From contig NZ_JAFNJS010000001.1 of NCBI RefSeq assembly GCF_019024325.1, forward strand, positions 434,001-498,000: DNA of 64,000 nt, given 5' to 3'. The number at the start of each line of letters is the position of its first letter. The stretch's first letter is position 1. This DNA is from Falsiroseomonas tokyonensis (GTDB lineage: Bacteria; Pseudomonadota; Alphaproteobacteria; Acetobacterales; Acetobacteraceae). Below, piece by piece: positions 32,940 to 42,227 of the stretch. Under the pieces are notes generated by a model. It was not told where the DNA came from, ran no database searches, and worked only from the letters and a program-made list of their open reading frames with translations. The position numbers were made by a program, and so were the translations under genes.

Positions 32940-35187
32940 AACCCAACGCATCCGGCATGGCTCCAGCATCGGCCAGCCGATCACCCGCCGCGACGGCCCG
33001 CTGAAGGTCACCGGCCAGGCGCGCTTCGCCGCGGACAACCACCCGCAGGGCCTGCTGCATGCGGTGCTCGCCACCAGCAGCATCGCCCGCGGCCGCGTCA
33101 CCTTCCTGGACGAGGCCGCGGCGCGTGCGCATCCCGGCGTGGTGCAGGTGATGCTGCCCGGCAACCGGCCGGCGCTGGCGCAGCACCCGGACGACAAGTC
33201 CGCACCCTTCTCCTTCAATATGGATCTGCTGCAGGACGACCGCGTGCGCTACGCCGGCCAGCCCATCGCGGTGGTGATCGCCGAGACGCTGGAGGCCGCG
33301 ACCGAAGGCGCCGCCCTGCTCGCCCCGCGCTATGCGGCGGAGCCGGTGGAGGTGACGCTGGACGCAACCAGCAGCTATGTGCCGGAGGCCATCGGTGTGG
33401 GCGGACCGGCCGAGCTGCGGCACGGCGATGCCGAGGCCGGGCTGCAAGGCGCGGCGCACCGGATCGAGGCGGTCTATGAAACGCCGCAGCAGTTCCACAA
33501 TGCGATGGAGCCGCATGCGGTGGTGGCCGCGTGGGATGGCGACAGGCTCTCGCTCGACATGCCGACCCAGGGCTTCGCGCTGACCCAGATGCGGCTGGCC
33601 GGGCTGTTCGGCATTCCGGTGGAAAACATCGTCATCCGCAGCCCCTTCATCGGCGGCGGCTTCGGCTCCAAGCTGCTGGCCGGGCCGCAGGTGCTGGGCA
33701 TCCTCGCCGCACGGCTGGTCGGGCGGCCGGTGAAGCTGGTGCTGACGCGGGCGCAGATGTACGGCCCCGTGACGCATCGCGCGCCGACGCGGCAGAGGCT
33801 GCGGCTGGGCGCCGCGCCGGATGGCGCGCTGCTGGCCCTGCATCACCATGCGCGCACGGCGACCAGCCGCTTCGATGACTTCATCGAACCGGCCGCCAAT
33901 GCCTCCCATACCCTCTATGCCGCGCCGGCCATCGTCACCACCACCGATGCGGTGCGGCTGGATACGGGCACGCCCGGCTTCATGCGTGCGCCGGGCGAGG
34001 CCAGCGGCAGCCTCGCCCTGGAATGCGCGATCGATGAGATGGCGGAGGCCTGCGGCATGGATCCGCTGGCCTTCCGCCTGCGCAACTACGCCGAAGTCGA
34101 GCCAATCTCGGGCAAACCCTTCTCCTCCAAGGCGCTGCGTGAATGCTATGCGGAAGGTGCCGCGCGCTTCGGCTGGGAAGGCCGGAAGCTGGCGCCGCGC
34201 CAGATGCGGGATGCGGACGGGCTGCTGCTGGGCTGGGGCATGGGCACCGCCACCTTCCCGGCGCTGATGTTCCAGGCGGAGGCGCGCGCCGTGCTGCGCC
34301 GCGACGGCAGCGGGCTGATGGAAGCCGGCACGCATGAGATGGGCCAGGGCGCCTGGACCGCCTTCGCCCAGATCGCGGCGGAGAGCCTCGGCCTCGATCT
34401 GGAAAGGCTGGAGCTGCGTGCCGGCCGGTCCGACCTGCCCAATGCCGGCATCGCCGGCGGCTCCGCCCATACCGCGACGGCGGGCAGCGCCATGCAGGCG
34501 GCGGGGGAGGCGGCGATCGCGCGGCTGACGGAGCTGGCGGTGACGGATCCGCGATCCCCGCTGTTCGGCGCTGGCAATATTGGCGTGGTGCCGCGCGGTG
34601 GCCGGCTGGTGCGCTGGGACGATCCCAGCCGCGGCGAGGACTATGCCGAGATCCTGGCCCGCGCCGGGCTGGAGCAGGTGGAGGGGCGCGGCAGCGCCGC
34701 GCCCGATCCCGCGGCGGCGGAACGCTACGCCATGCATTCCCATGGCGCGGTCTTCGCCGAGGTGAAGGTGGACCCCGATCTCGGCCAGGTTCGCGTCACC
34801 CGCCTGGTCGGCGCCTTCGCCGCCGGCCGGATCATCAATCCGCGCCTGGTGCAGAGCCAGTACCAGGGCGGCATGATCTGGGGCCTGTCCTTCGCCCTGC
34901 AGGAGGGCGCGGTGATGGATCCGCGCAGCGGCCGGGTGATGAATGCCGATCTGGCCGGCTATCATGTGCCCGTGAATGCGGACATTCCCTCGGTCGAGGC
35001 GATCCTGGTCGAGGAAGAGGATCGCCATGTGAATGCGCTGGGCGTGAAGGGCGTGGGCGAGATCGGCATCACCGGCACCGCCGGCGCCATCGCCAATGCG
35101 GTCTGGCATGCCACCGGCGCCCGGGTCCGGCAGTTCCCGATCACGCCGGAGGCCATCCTCCGCGCCATGGCGGCGCAGCCCGGCTAA
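32932..35187 (+). CDS. Molybdopterin-binding large subunit of a PaoC-like aldehyde oxidoreductase
   Basis: The 751-residue subunit belongs to the xanthine oxidase family and closely follows PaoC/YagR in size. Visible features are GGGFGSKL (cofactor contact), [13 protein letters not shown], and the catalytic glutamate motif [20 protein letters not shown] near the C-terminus. It should bind a cytosine-dinucleotide molybdopterin and oxidise aldehydes. No PaoD/XdhC-like maturation factor is encoded next to it in this window. The gene ends before a hairpin at 35190. Confidence 0.93.
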   Translation: MSETQRIRHGSSIGQPITRRDGPLKVTGQARFAADNHPQGLLHAVLATSSIARGRVTFLDEAAARAHPGVVQVMLPGNRPALAQHPDDKSAPFSFNMDLLQDDRVRYAGQPIAVVIAETLEAATEGAALLAPRYAAEPVEVTLDATSSYVPEAIGVGGPAELRHGDAEAGLQGAAHRIEAVYETPQQFHNAMEPHAVVAAWDGDRLSLDMPTQGFALTQMRLAGLFGIPVENIVIRSPFIGGGFGSKLLAGPQVLGILAARLVGRPVKLVLTRAQMYGPVTHRAPTRQRLRLGAAPDGALLALHHHARTATSRFDDFIEPAANASHTLYAAPAIVTTTDAVRLDTGTPGFMRAPGEASGSLALECAIDEMAEACGMDPLAFRLRNYAEVEPISGKPFSSKALRECYAEGAARFGWEGRKLAPRQMRDADGLLLGWGMGTATFPALMFQAEARAVLRRDGSGLMEAGTHEMGQGAWTAFAQIAAESLGLDLERLELRAGRSDLPNAGIAGGSAHTATAGSAMQAAGEAAIARLTELAVTDPRSPLFGAGNIGVVPRGGRLVRWDDPSRGEDYAEILARAGLEQVEGRGSAAPDPAAAERYAMHSHGAVFAEVKVDPDLGQVRVTRLVGAFAAGRIINPRLVQSQYQGGMIWGLSFALQEGAVMDPRSGRVMNADLAGYHVPVNADIPSVEAILVEEEDRHVNALGVKGVGEIGITGTAGAIANAVWHATGARVRQFPITPEAILRAMAAQPG

Positions 35188-35189
35188 GG

Positions 35190-35212
35190 GGGGCTGCGCC
35201 TCGGCGCGCCCC
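35190..35212 (+). terminator. GC-rich hairpin just after the large-subunit stop
   Basis: GGGGC-T-GCGCC (35190-35200) pairs with GGCGCGCCCC (35203-35212) with one bulged T and a tight loop. It starts three bases after the stop codon. There is no T-tract, and the next gene has its own ribosome binding site, so partial termination is possible. Confidence 0.4.
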
Positions 35213-35246
35213 GGTGCAGGATGCGGGGCCAGAGGGAGGCCACCGC

Positions 35247-36293
35247 ATGCTCGACCGCCTGGGCGTTACCATCCCGATCATCCAGGCGCCGATGGCCGGC
35301 GTCTCCACCCCGGAACTCGCCGCGGCGGTCTCGAATGCCGGCGGGCTGGGCTCGCTCGGCCTCGGCGCCACCGACGCCGCCGGCGCCCGCGCAATGATCC
35401 AGTCGACGCGCGACCGCACGCGGCGCGCCTTCAACGTCAATCTCTTCGTCCATGCCCCGGCCAGGCCCGACCCGGCGCGGGAGGCCGCCTGGCTGGCGGC
35501 GCTGCGGCCGCTTTTTGCCGAGCAGGGGGCGGAGCCGCCCGCCGCGCTCCGCACCATCTACCGGAGCTTCGCCGAGGACGAGGACATGCTGGCCGTGCTG
35601 CTGGAGGCGCCGCCGCCGGTGGTCAGCTTCCATTTCGGCCTGCCTTCGACGGACCGGATCGCGGCGCTGCGGCAGGCCGGGTGCGTCCTGCTGGCCACCG
35701 CGACCAGCCTGGCCGAGGCGCGCGCGATCGAGGCCGCGGGGATCGATGCCGTGGTCGCCCAGGGCTGGGAGGCCGGCGGGCATCGCGGTGTCTTCGACCC
35801 GGGAGCGCCGGACGACCGGCTCGGCACGCTGGCGCTGGTCCGCCTGCTGGCAGCACGGGGCCGCGCGCCGGTGATCGCGGCCGGCGGCATCATGGACGGG
35901 GCCGGCATCCGCGCCGCCCTGGCCCTGGGGGCGATGGCGGCCCAGCTCGGCACCGCCTTCATCGCCTGCCCGGAAAGCAGCGCCGATCTCGCGCATCGGG
36001 AGGGGCTGCGGGGCCCGGGCGGGGCGCATACCGTGATGACCCCGGCGATCTCCGGCCGCCCCGCCCGCTGCCTGGCCAACCGCTTCACCGCCTGGGGCGC
36101 CACCGCCCCGCCGGCCGTGCCCGACTATCCCATTGCCTATGACGCCGGAAAGGCGCTGGCCGCCGCGGCCAAGGCCCGCGGCGAGGCCGGCTTCGGCGCG
36201 CATTGGGCCGGCCAGGGCGCGCCGCTGAGCCGCGCCCTGCCGGCCGCGGCGCTGACGGAACTGCTGTGGCAGGAGGCACAGGCGGCGCCCTGA
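35247..36293 (+). CDS. Nitronate monooxygenase (2-nitropropane dioxygenase-like)
   Basis: The 348-residue flavoprotein is a TIM barrel of the NMO family. It has [22 protein letters not shown] at the N-terminus (shown as separate motifs APMAG and [10 protein letters not shown]), the FMN/active-site segment [10 protein letters not shown] with the catalytic histidine, and [15 protein letters not shown] then [11 protein letters not shown] for phosphate binding. It oxidises alkyl nitronates using FMN and oxygen. GGGAGGCC precedes the start at 35247; the longer frame from 35214 is unlikely. Confidence 0.9.
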   Translation: MLDRLGVTIPIIQAPMAGVSTPELAAAVSNAGGLGSLGLGATDAAGARAMIQSTRDRTRRAFNVNLFVHAPARPDPAREAAWLAALRPLFAEQGAEPPAALRTIYRSFAEDEDMLAVLLEAPPPVVSFHFGLPSTDRIAALRQAGCVLLATATSLAEARAIEAAGIDAVVAQGWEAGGHRGVFDPGAPDDRLGTLALVRLLAARGRAPVIAAGGIMDGAGIRAALALGAMAAQLGTAFIACPESSADLAHREGLRGPGGAHTVMTPAISGRPARCLANRFTAWGATAPPAVPDYPIAYDAGKALAAAAKARGEAGFGAHWAGQGAPLSRALPAAALTELLWQEAQAAP

Positions 36294-36405
36294 AGCCCCG
36301 CGCCAGGCCGCGGGAGCAACCAATCTGAACGAAACTTGTTCGGTGACGTCCGGAAAGCCGGCGACGCCGTGCCACCAATCGCAACGATCGGCGTTAGCCT
36401 CTGCC

Positions 36406-36552
36406 ATGACCAGCAGAAGATCCATGCGCCGCCTGATCCTGCCATTGCGCGCGGATGCGGAGCGGCTTCCCACCCGCCGGCAGCCATCGCCCCAGGGTGC
36501 GCCCCAGGGCGCGGCCCAGGGCGCCCCCCAGGGCGTGCGAGGTGGCCGATGA
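36406..36552 (+). CDS. Possible 48-residue ORF overlapping kaiC
   Basis: A 48-codon frame with many Arg residues and a PQGA-repeat tail ends in an ATGA overlap with the kaiC-like start at 36549. The overlap is the type used for coupled translation, but no Shine-Dalgarno precedes its ATG and the tail comes from a 12-bp DNA repeat. It may be a leader peptide or chance. Confidence 0.3.
   Translation: MTSRRSMRRLILPLRADAERLPTRRQPSPQGAPQGAAQGAPQGVRGGR
36491..36538. repeat. 12-bp tandem repeat, four units
   Basis: Four consecutive units of consensus CCCAGGGCGCNN start at 36491, 36503, 36515 and 36527, immediately upstream of the kaiC-like start at 36549. They encode PQGA-type repeats in one frame. 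Length variation here could affect expression of the gene. Confidence 0.75.
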
Positions 36553-38048
36553 CCACCCCGTCGCGCGTCCCGACGGGTGTACTGGGCCTGGATGAGGTGC
36601 TGGATGGCGGGCTGACGCCGAACCGGCTCTATCTGATCGAGGGTGCGCCAGGCTCCGGCAAGACCACCCTCGCGCTGCGCTTCCTGCTGGAGGGACAGCG
36701 GCTGGGGGAGCCCGGCCTCTACATCACCCTCTCCGAGACGACGGAGGAGCTTCACGCCGTCGCCGCCTCACATGGCTGGGACCTCGGCGGCATCGCGCTG
36801 TTCGAGCTGGTGGCCGCCGAGGCGGCGCTGGGACAGGAGCGCGAGACCACCCTGCTGCATCCCTGGGAGATCGAGCTGGGCGAGACGGTCGGGCTGATCA
36901 CCGCGGAGGTCCAGCGCACCGGCGCCATGCGCGTGGTCTTCGACAGCCTGTCGGAGATGCGGCTGCTGGCGCAGGACGGGCTGCGCTTCCGGCGGCAGGT
37001 GCTGGCGCTGAAGCAGTTCTTCGCGCAGCGCGGCGTGACCGTGCTGCTGGTGGACGACATGGCCGGCAGCAGCGGCGTGCCGGACCGGCAGCTGCACAGC
37101 CTGTGCCACGGCGTCATCACGCTGGAGCGGCGGACGCTGGACTACGGCGGCACCCGCCGCCGCCTGGAAGTCGCGAAGATGCGCGGCGCGCGCTACCGCG
37201 AGGGCTGGCACGACTACGTCATCCGCCGCGGCGGCCTCGAGATCTTTCCACGCCTGGTCGCCGCCGAGCATCACGCGGCCTTCCTGGGCGAGGTGGTGCC
37301 GAGCGGCGTCGAGGAGCTGGACCAGCTGCTCGGCGGCGGCCCCCTGCGGGGCACCTGCCTGCTGCTGAGCGGGCCAGCCGGCTCCGGCAAGTCCACGCTC
37401 GCCATGCAGTGGGTCCATGCCGCGGCGCTGCGCGGCGAGCGCTGCGCCATCTACCAGTTCGACGAGCGCGCCGGCACGCTGCTGACGCGCCTCGCCCGGC
37501 TGGGCCTGGACATGGAGGCGCATATCGCCGACGGCCGCGTGACGCTGCGGCAATTCGACCCGGTGGAGGTCTCGCCGGGCGAATTCACCAGCATGCTGCG
37601 CGCGGATGCGGCGACGGACGGCGTTCGCGTCGTGGTGATCGACAGCCTGAGCGGCTACCTGGCCGCCATGCCGGAGGAGAACCAGGTGCTGCTGCAGCTG
37701 CATGAGCTGCTGTCCTTCCTGAACCAGCGCGGCGTGCTGACGCTGCTGACCAATCCGCAGAGCGGGCTGCTCGGCAGCATGCAGAGCCACATCGATGTCA
37801 GCTACCTGTCGGACGCCATCCTGCTGCTGCGGTTCTTCGAGGCCGGCGGGCGCGTGCGCAAGGCGGTCTCCGTCATCAAGAACCGCGGCGGCCCGCATGA
37901 GGACAGTATCCGGGAGCTGCGCATCTCGGCCGATGGCCTGCAGGTGGGTGAGACGCTGACCTCCTTCCACGGCGTGCTCAGCGGCACGCCCACCTATTCC
38001 GGCCAGGTGGCGCCGCTGCTGTCCGAGCGTTCGGCGACGGATGGCTGA
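36549..38048 (+). CDS. KaiC-like double-domain RecA-type ATPase
   Basis: The 499-residue product has two KaiC domains, each with a P-loop: GAPGSGKTT at 32-40 and GPAGSGKST near 274-282, plus the paired catalytic acidic motifs SETTEEL and YQFDERAGTL. It has the length of cyanobacterial KaiC. By eye-alignment, the dual phosphosite region (HISTITD in the clock protein) reads SYLSD here, so Ser is kept but Thr is replaced by Tyr. No kaiA or kaiB is nearby. It overlaps an HWE histidine kinase gene by eight bases, indicating a signalling role outside a canonical clock. Confidence 0.9.
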   Translation: MTTPSRVPTGVLGLDEVLDGGLTPNRLYLIEGAPGSGKTTLALRFLLEGQRLGEPGLYITLSETTEELHAVAASHGWDLGGIALFELVAAEAALGQERETTLLHPWEIELGETVGLITAEVQRTGAMRVVFDSLSEMRLLAQDGLRFRRQVLALKQFFAQRGVTVLLVDDMAGSSGVPDRQLHSLCHGVITLERRTLDYGGTRRRLEVAKMRGARYREGWHDYVIRRGGLEIFPRLVAAEHHAAFLGEVVPSGVEELDQLLGGGPLRGTCLLLSGPAGSGKSTLAMQWVHAAALRGERCAIYQFDERAGTLLTRLARLGLDMEAHIADGRVTLRQFDPVEVSPGEFTSMLRADAATDGVRVVVIDSLSGYLAAMPEENQVLLQLHELLSFLNQRGVLTLLTNPQSGLLGSMQSHIDVSYLSDAILLLRFFEAGGRVRKAVSVIKNRGGPHEDSIRELRISADGLQVGETLTSFHGVLSGTPTYSGQVAPLLSERSATDG

Positions 38049-39480
38049 CACGCTGTCGGAGCATGTCGGCCCGCTGCTGATCCTTGCGCCCTCCGGCAGG
38101 GATGCCGTGACGGCGGCGGCGCTGCTGCGGCGCGACGGCATCGACTGCCGCGCGGTGCCCGATATCGCCGGGCTGCGCAGGGCCATGGACGAGACGGCGG
38201 GCGCGGTGCTGGTGGCCGACGAGGCGCTGTCGCATCCGGCGCTGGAGGCGCTGGGCGCCGATCTCGCGGCGCAGCCGCCCTGGTCGGACCTGCCCTTCAT
38301 CGTCCTGACCCGGGGCGGCATCGCCGGCCGCACCGCGATAGCGGCCCTGCGCCTGCCCGAGAGGCTGGGCAACGCTGTCTTCATCGAAAGGCCGCTGAAC
38401 GCGCTGTCCCTGGTCGGCGCCGTGCGATCCGCCCTGCGGGCCCGGCTGCGCCAGCGCCAGCTGCGCACCCATCTGCTGGGGCGGGAGGCGGATGCGGCGG
38501 CAGCGCGGGCCAGCGAGGCGCATTGGCGCGGCCTGTTCGAGCGGATGCATGAGGGTTTTGCGCTTTGCGAGGTGGTGCGCGACGCCGAGGGCCGGGCCTG
38601 GGACTACCGCCTGGTCGAGCTCAACCCGGCCTTCGAGCGGCTGACCGGGATCTCCCGGGCCAAGGCGCTCGGGAAGACCGCGCGCGCCGTGCTGCCGGGG
38701 GTGGAGCCGCCCTGGCTCGCCATCTGCGCCGGCGTGGTGGAGAGCGGCCAGCCGGCGCGGGTGCTGGACCATGCGACGCGGCCGGGCCGCTGGTTCGAAC
38801 TGCATGTCTACCGCCCGGAGCCCGGGCGCTTCGCCCTGCTGGTCATGGACGTAACCGAGCGCCGGCAGACGGAGGAGCGCCAGATCCTGCTGACGCGGGA
38901 GGTGGACCACCGGGCGAAGAATGTGCTGGCGGTGGTGCAGGCGGCGCTGCGCCTGACGCCACGGCACGATCCGGGCGCCTATGTGAAGGCCATCGAGGGC
39001 CGCATCGCCGCGCTGGCCCGCGCCCATACGCTGCTGGCCGCCGAGCATTGGTCCGGCGCCGACCTGCGCGCCCTGCTGCGGCACGAGCTGGCCGCCTTCC
39101 TGGAGGAGCCCGGCGCCGCGCCGCGGGTGAAGCTGGAAGGGCAGGACCTGATGCTGCCGCCGACCCAGGCGCAGCCGCTCGCCATGGCACTGCATGAACT
39201 GACCACCAACGCCGCCAAATACGGCGCGCTGTCCCGTCCCGGCGGGCGGCTGACGATCCGCTGGCAGTTGGAGCCGGGGCCGCGGCTGCATCTGTGCTGG
39301 ATGGAGACGGGCGGGCCACCGGTGACCGGGCCGCCGCGCCGCAACGGCTTCGGGTCTCGCGTGCTGGCCGGCACGCTGCGCGGCCAGCTGCAGGGCCAAG
39401 TCGCGCTGGACTGGCAGCCCGGCGGCCTGGTCTGCGAGATGCAGGTGCCGCTGGACGACCAGGCGCAGCCGCCGGACTAA
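38041..39480 (+). CDS. HWE-family histidine kinase with pseudo-receiver and PAS domains
   Basis: The 479-residue soluble kinase has an N-terminal receiver-like domain (about 8-135) that lacks the usual Asp/Lys set, a PAS domain (about 160-280) and an HWE kinase core. The core has the phosphorylated histidine near residue 290 in REVDHRAKNVLAVVQA, the N-box HELTTNAAKYGAL, and the W-x-E signature in CWMETGGPP. No membrane segment is present. The start lies inside the end of the kaiC-like gene, so the pair is translationally coupled. HWE kinases often feed the general stress response of Alphaproteobacteria; no phyR/ecfG gene is in the window. Confidence 0.9.
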   Translation: MADTLSEHVGPLLILAPSGRDAVTAAALLRRDGIDCRAVPDIAGLRRAMDETAGAVLVADEALSHPALEALGADLAAQPPWSDLPFIVLTRGGIAGRTAIAALRLPERLGNAVFIERPLNALSLVGAVRSALRARLRQRQLRTHLLGREADAAAARASEAHWRGLFERMHEGFALCEVVRDAEGRAWDYRLVELNPAFERLTGISRAKALGKTARAVLPGVEPPWLAICAGVVESGQPARVLDHATRPGRWFELHVYRPEPGRFALLVMDVTERRQTEERQILLTREVDHRAKNVLAVVQAALRLTPRHDPGAYVKAIEGRIAALARAHTLLAAEHWSGADLRALLRHELAAFLEEPGAAPRVKLEGQDLMLPPTQAQPLAMALHELTTNAAKYGALSRPGGRLTIRWQLEPGPRLHLCWMETGGPPVTGPPRRNGFGSRVLAGTLRGQLQGQVALDWQPGGLVCEMQVPLDDQAQPPD

Positions 39481-40331
39481 TCCGCGGTGGCGGGGAAGTC
39501 GTAGAGCCGCGCCGGCGTCTCCGTGAGGATGCGGCGCCGCAGCGCCGGCTCGGGCGTCCAGTCCAGGAAGACCTGCAGCAGCCGCGCCGCATCGGGGCGG
39601 CCGCCATCCGGGCGCGGGTGCGGCCAGTCCGTGCCCCAGACCAGCGCATCCGGATTGGCGGCGACCAGCGCATCGTGGAAGGGTTTTGCCTCGGCGTAGT
39701 CGGGGCCGAGCGCGCCGAGGCGGTAGGTACCGGAGAGCTTGGCCAGGTAGCGGCCCTCCGCCACGCCACGGCGCAGCGCCTGGAAGCCGGGATCGGCCAC
39801 GCCGTGGCTGTGATGCATGCGGCCCATATGGTCGACCACGATGGGCACCGGCAGCTCGGCCAGGCGCGGCTCCAGCTCCGGCAGGTGGCGGGCGTCGATC
39901 CACAGCTGCAGGTGCCAGCCGAGTTCCGCCATCACCGGCATCAGCGGCTCGATCTCCGCCAGCCGCACGCCGCCGTGGTAGGCGGCGGCACCGTCGCGGC
40001 GGTACTCATTGGCGCGCAGGCCGCGGATGCCGTCGCGATGCATGGCGCGCAGCGTGGCGGGCGTCGCCTCCGCCCCCACCACGGCGACGCCGCGCAGACG
40101 GTCCGGCGCGCGCTTCAGCGCATCCAGCGTGCATTCATTGTCGCGATCATAGGCGGAGGGCTGCACGATGACGCCGCGCGCCAGGCCCAGCCGGTCGAGC
40201 AGCGCCAGGTAGTCCTCCAGCGTCTCGTCCTCGGGCGTGTAGGAGCGCGGCTCGGCATAGGGGAAGCGCGCGGCGGGGCCGAAGATGTGGCAGTGGCAGT
40301 CGGTGGCGCCGGCCGGGATTTCCTCCCTCAT
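39477..40331 (-). CDS. Amidohydrolase family (2-pyrone-4,6-dicarboxylate lactonase-like)
   Basis: From 40331 the product has 284 residues and the TIM-barrel layout of the amidohydrolase 2 family: TDCHCHIFGP at the N-terminus supplies the metal-binding histidines, VVDHMGRMH gives another, and WGTDWPHPR near residue 232 the catalytic Asp. These enzymes hydrolyse lactones or decarboxylate aromatic acids. The start overlaps the upstream Bug receptor stop as ATGA, so the receptor probably binds the enzyme's substrate or precursor. Its stop codon overlaps that of the convergent HWE kinase gene (CTAA). Confidence 0.88.
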   Translation of the reverse strand: MREEIPAGATDCHCHIFGPAARFPYAEPRSYTPEDETLEDYLALLDRLGLARGVIVQPSAYDRDNECTLDALKRAPDRLRGVAVVGAEATPATLRAMHRDGIRGLRANEYRRDGAAAYHGGVRLAEIEPLMPVMAELGWHLQLWIDARHLPELEPRLAELPVPIVVDHMGRMHHSHGVADPGFQALRRGVAEGRYLAKLSGTYRLGALGPDYAEAKPFHDALVAANPDALVWGTDWPHPRPDGGRPDAARLLQVFLDWTPEPALRRRILTETPARLYDFPATAD

Positions 40332-41308
40332 TCCGGCTTGATCCCCGCCACCTGCGCTGCTTCCCGCGATCGCGCCAGGTCCTGCGCGATATAGGCGGCG
40401 AAGCCGGCGGGGGTGGCCAGCGCGCCGCTCGCGGTCTCGCCGCCCATGCCCGTCATCCGCGCCTGGAAGTCCGGCTCCTGCACGATGGCGGCCATGGCGG
40501 CGCCGAGCTTGTCCATCGCCTCGGCCGGGGCGCCGCCGGTGGCGAGCAGCCCGACATAGGACCCGGCGGTGAAGCCGCGCACGCCCTGCTCGTCCATCGT
40601 CGGCACCTCCGGCAGCGCCGCCAGTCGGGCGGCGGCGGCGACGGCGAGGATGCGTCCCTGATTGGCGCGGTGCAGCGGCAGGGCGGTGGAGAATTCGGTG
40701 AAAAGCAGCGGGATATTGCCGGCGATGAAATCCGGTACCGCCGCGCCGCCGCCGCGATACGGCACATGCAGCAGCTTCGCGCCGCTGGCGGCGATGAAGG
40801 CCTCGAGCGACAGATGCGTGGCGCTGGCGACGCCGGCGGTGCCGACGCCCAGCGCATCCGGCCGGGCGCGGGAGGCAGCGACAAGTTCCGCCACGCTGCG
40901 ATAGGGCGCGTTGGGCTGCACCACCAGGCAATGCGGCACCTGCATCGCCATGGCGACCGGCGCGAAATCCTTCGCCGCGTCATAGGGCAGCCGCGCCTGC
41001 ACGACGGGGTTCACGCTGAGCGGGCCGTTGGAGCCGATCAGCAGCGTATAGCCATCCGGCTGCGCGCGGGCGACGGCGGTGGCGCCGACGCTGCCGCCGG
41101 CGCCCGGGCGATTCTCCACCACCACGGGCTGGCCAAGCCTTTCCTGCAGCCGCGGCTGCAACAGGCGCGCGATGGTATCGGCATTGCCGCCGGCGGCAAA
41201 AGGCACGATGACGCGGATGGGACGATCCGGCCAGGCGGCCAGGGCGGGCACGACGCGCAGCGCGGCGCCGGCGGCGACGGCGCCCAGCAGGGTGCGGCGG
41301 CGGATCAT
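40328..41308 (-). CDS. Bug/TctC family solute receptor (amidohydrolase operon)
   Basis: The 326-residue product from 41308 (GAGGAA upstream) has a signal peptide with an RRRTLLGAV start, twin-arginine-like, and cleavage near ALAAW. Family landmarks are WPDRPIRVIVPFAAGG, VVENRPGAGGSVGA, RAQPDGYTLLIG and LLHVPYRGGGAA. It is one of five such receptors in the window and is coupled by ATGA to the amidohydrolase. The IclR gene lies 55 bases upstream on the same strand and may be co-transcribed. Confidence 0.9.
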   Translation of the reverse strand: MIRRRTLLGAVAAGAALRVVPALAAWPDRPIRVIVPFAAGGNADTIARLLQPRLQERLGQPVVVENRPGAGGSVGATAVARAQPDGYTLLIGSNGPLSVNPVVQARLPYDAAKDFAPVAMAMQVPHCLVVQPNAPYRSVAELVAASRARPDALGVGTAGVASATHLSLEAFIAASGAKLLHVPYRGGGAAVPDFIAGNIPLLFTEFSTALPLHRANQGRILAVAAAARLAALPEVPTMDEQGVRGFTAGSYVGLLATGGAPAEAMDKLGAAMAAIVQEPDFQARMTGMGGETASGALATPAGFAAYIAQDLARSREAAQVAGIKPE

Positions 41309-41363
41309 GGGCGGTTCCTCGGTCTTTGTCGTTGCGCGCATCATGGCAGCGCGAAGGGCATGG

Positions 41364-42140
41364 TCAACCGCGCCGGCGCGGCGGGGGCGGCGCCGCTTCC
41401 CGCGCCAGTGCCGCCTGCACCTCCCGCAACGCCGCCACCAGGCTGTCGCGGCGCCGGTCCACTTCCGCGGCGGTGGTGCCGAGGCCGAGGGCGAGCGGCG
41501 GATGCTCCGCCAGTGGCGGCAGGGGCACGGCGATGACATTCTGGCCCGGCACCACGGCGCCACCGCTTTCCAGCCAGCCGCGCTGCCGGGCGGCGCGCAG
41601 ATCCGCCATCACCGCGGCGATATCGACACGGCGGGCGGGCTCCGCCTCCTCCGCATTGGCGCGGCGCAAGATGCGCTGCGCCTCGGCATCGGTCTTCAGC
41701 ATCAGCAGCGCCTTGCCCACCGCGGCGCGGCCGATGGCGCGCGTCATGCCGGCGCGCATATGCAGCCCGGCGGCGGGGCGGCGCAGGGTCAGGATGTAGC
41801 GCACCCGCGCGCCAGCCTGCATGCCGATCAGCACCGTCACGTCATGCCGCGCGCGCAGCCGCTCCATCCGCCGCAGCAGGCTGCCCTCCCCCAGCAGCCG
41901 GTCCTGCATCCAGCCGCCGAGCAGCATGACGCGCAGCGTCGGCCGATAGGCGCGGCTTTCGGAATCCTGTTCCAGGTAGCCGAGGCGGGCGAGGTCGGCG
42001 AGCAGGATGGAGGTGCTGGATTGCGGATAGCCGAGGTCGCGCGCCACCTCCGCCACCGTCGCGGCGCGATGCGTGCCGGCAAAAAGCTCCAGCACCTCCA
42101 GCGTGCGCTGGGCGGATTTCACGAAGCCTTCGCGCGGCAC
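41364..42140 (-). CDS. IclR-family regulator
   Basis: The 258-residue protein has an N-terminal winged helix (about 8-60: SAQRTLEVLELFAG, then VAEVARDLGYPQSSTSILLADLARLGYLE) and a GAF-like effector domain with AIGRAAVGKALLML. IclR proteins bind small carboxylic acids. Its position between two receptor-enzyme operons, with a near-perfect palindrome in the 87-base gap to the divergent operon, suggests it controls the itaconate-like operon and itself. Confidence 0.92.
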   Translation of the reverse strand: MPREGFVKSAQRTLEVLELFAGTHRAATVAEVARDLGYPQSSTSILLADLARLGYLEQDSESRAYRPTLRVMLLGGWMQDRLLGEGSLLRRMERLRARHDVTVLIGMQAGARVRYILTLRRPAAGLHMRAGMTRAIGRAAVGKALLMLKTDAEAQRILRRANAEEAEPARRVDIAAVMADLRAARQRGWLESGGAVVPGQNVIAVPLPPLAEHPPLALGLGTTAAEVDRRRDSLVAALREVQAALAREAAPPPPRRRG

Positions 42141-42156
42141 GGCGACCTCCCGACAA

Positions 42157-42172
42157 CATCACATATGCGATG
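42157..42172. promoter_or_regulatory. Candidate IclR operator palindrome
   Basis: CATCACATATGCGATG is symmetric at 14 of 16 positions (CATC-x-CATATG-x-GATG). It lies 17 bases upstream of the IclR start and 55 bases upstream of the divergent receptor start, in the shared promoter region. Confidence 0.6.
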
Positions 42173-42227
42173 CACCACGCGGCGCGCGGCGCGTCTAGAC
42201 TGCGGCAAAACGGGATGGAGGAAACCG

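Noticed and set aside
37978-39903. A 641-codon open frame on the minus strand
   Set aside because: Antisense to the HWE kinase gene, which has all catalytic motifs. The frame has no recognisable protein features.
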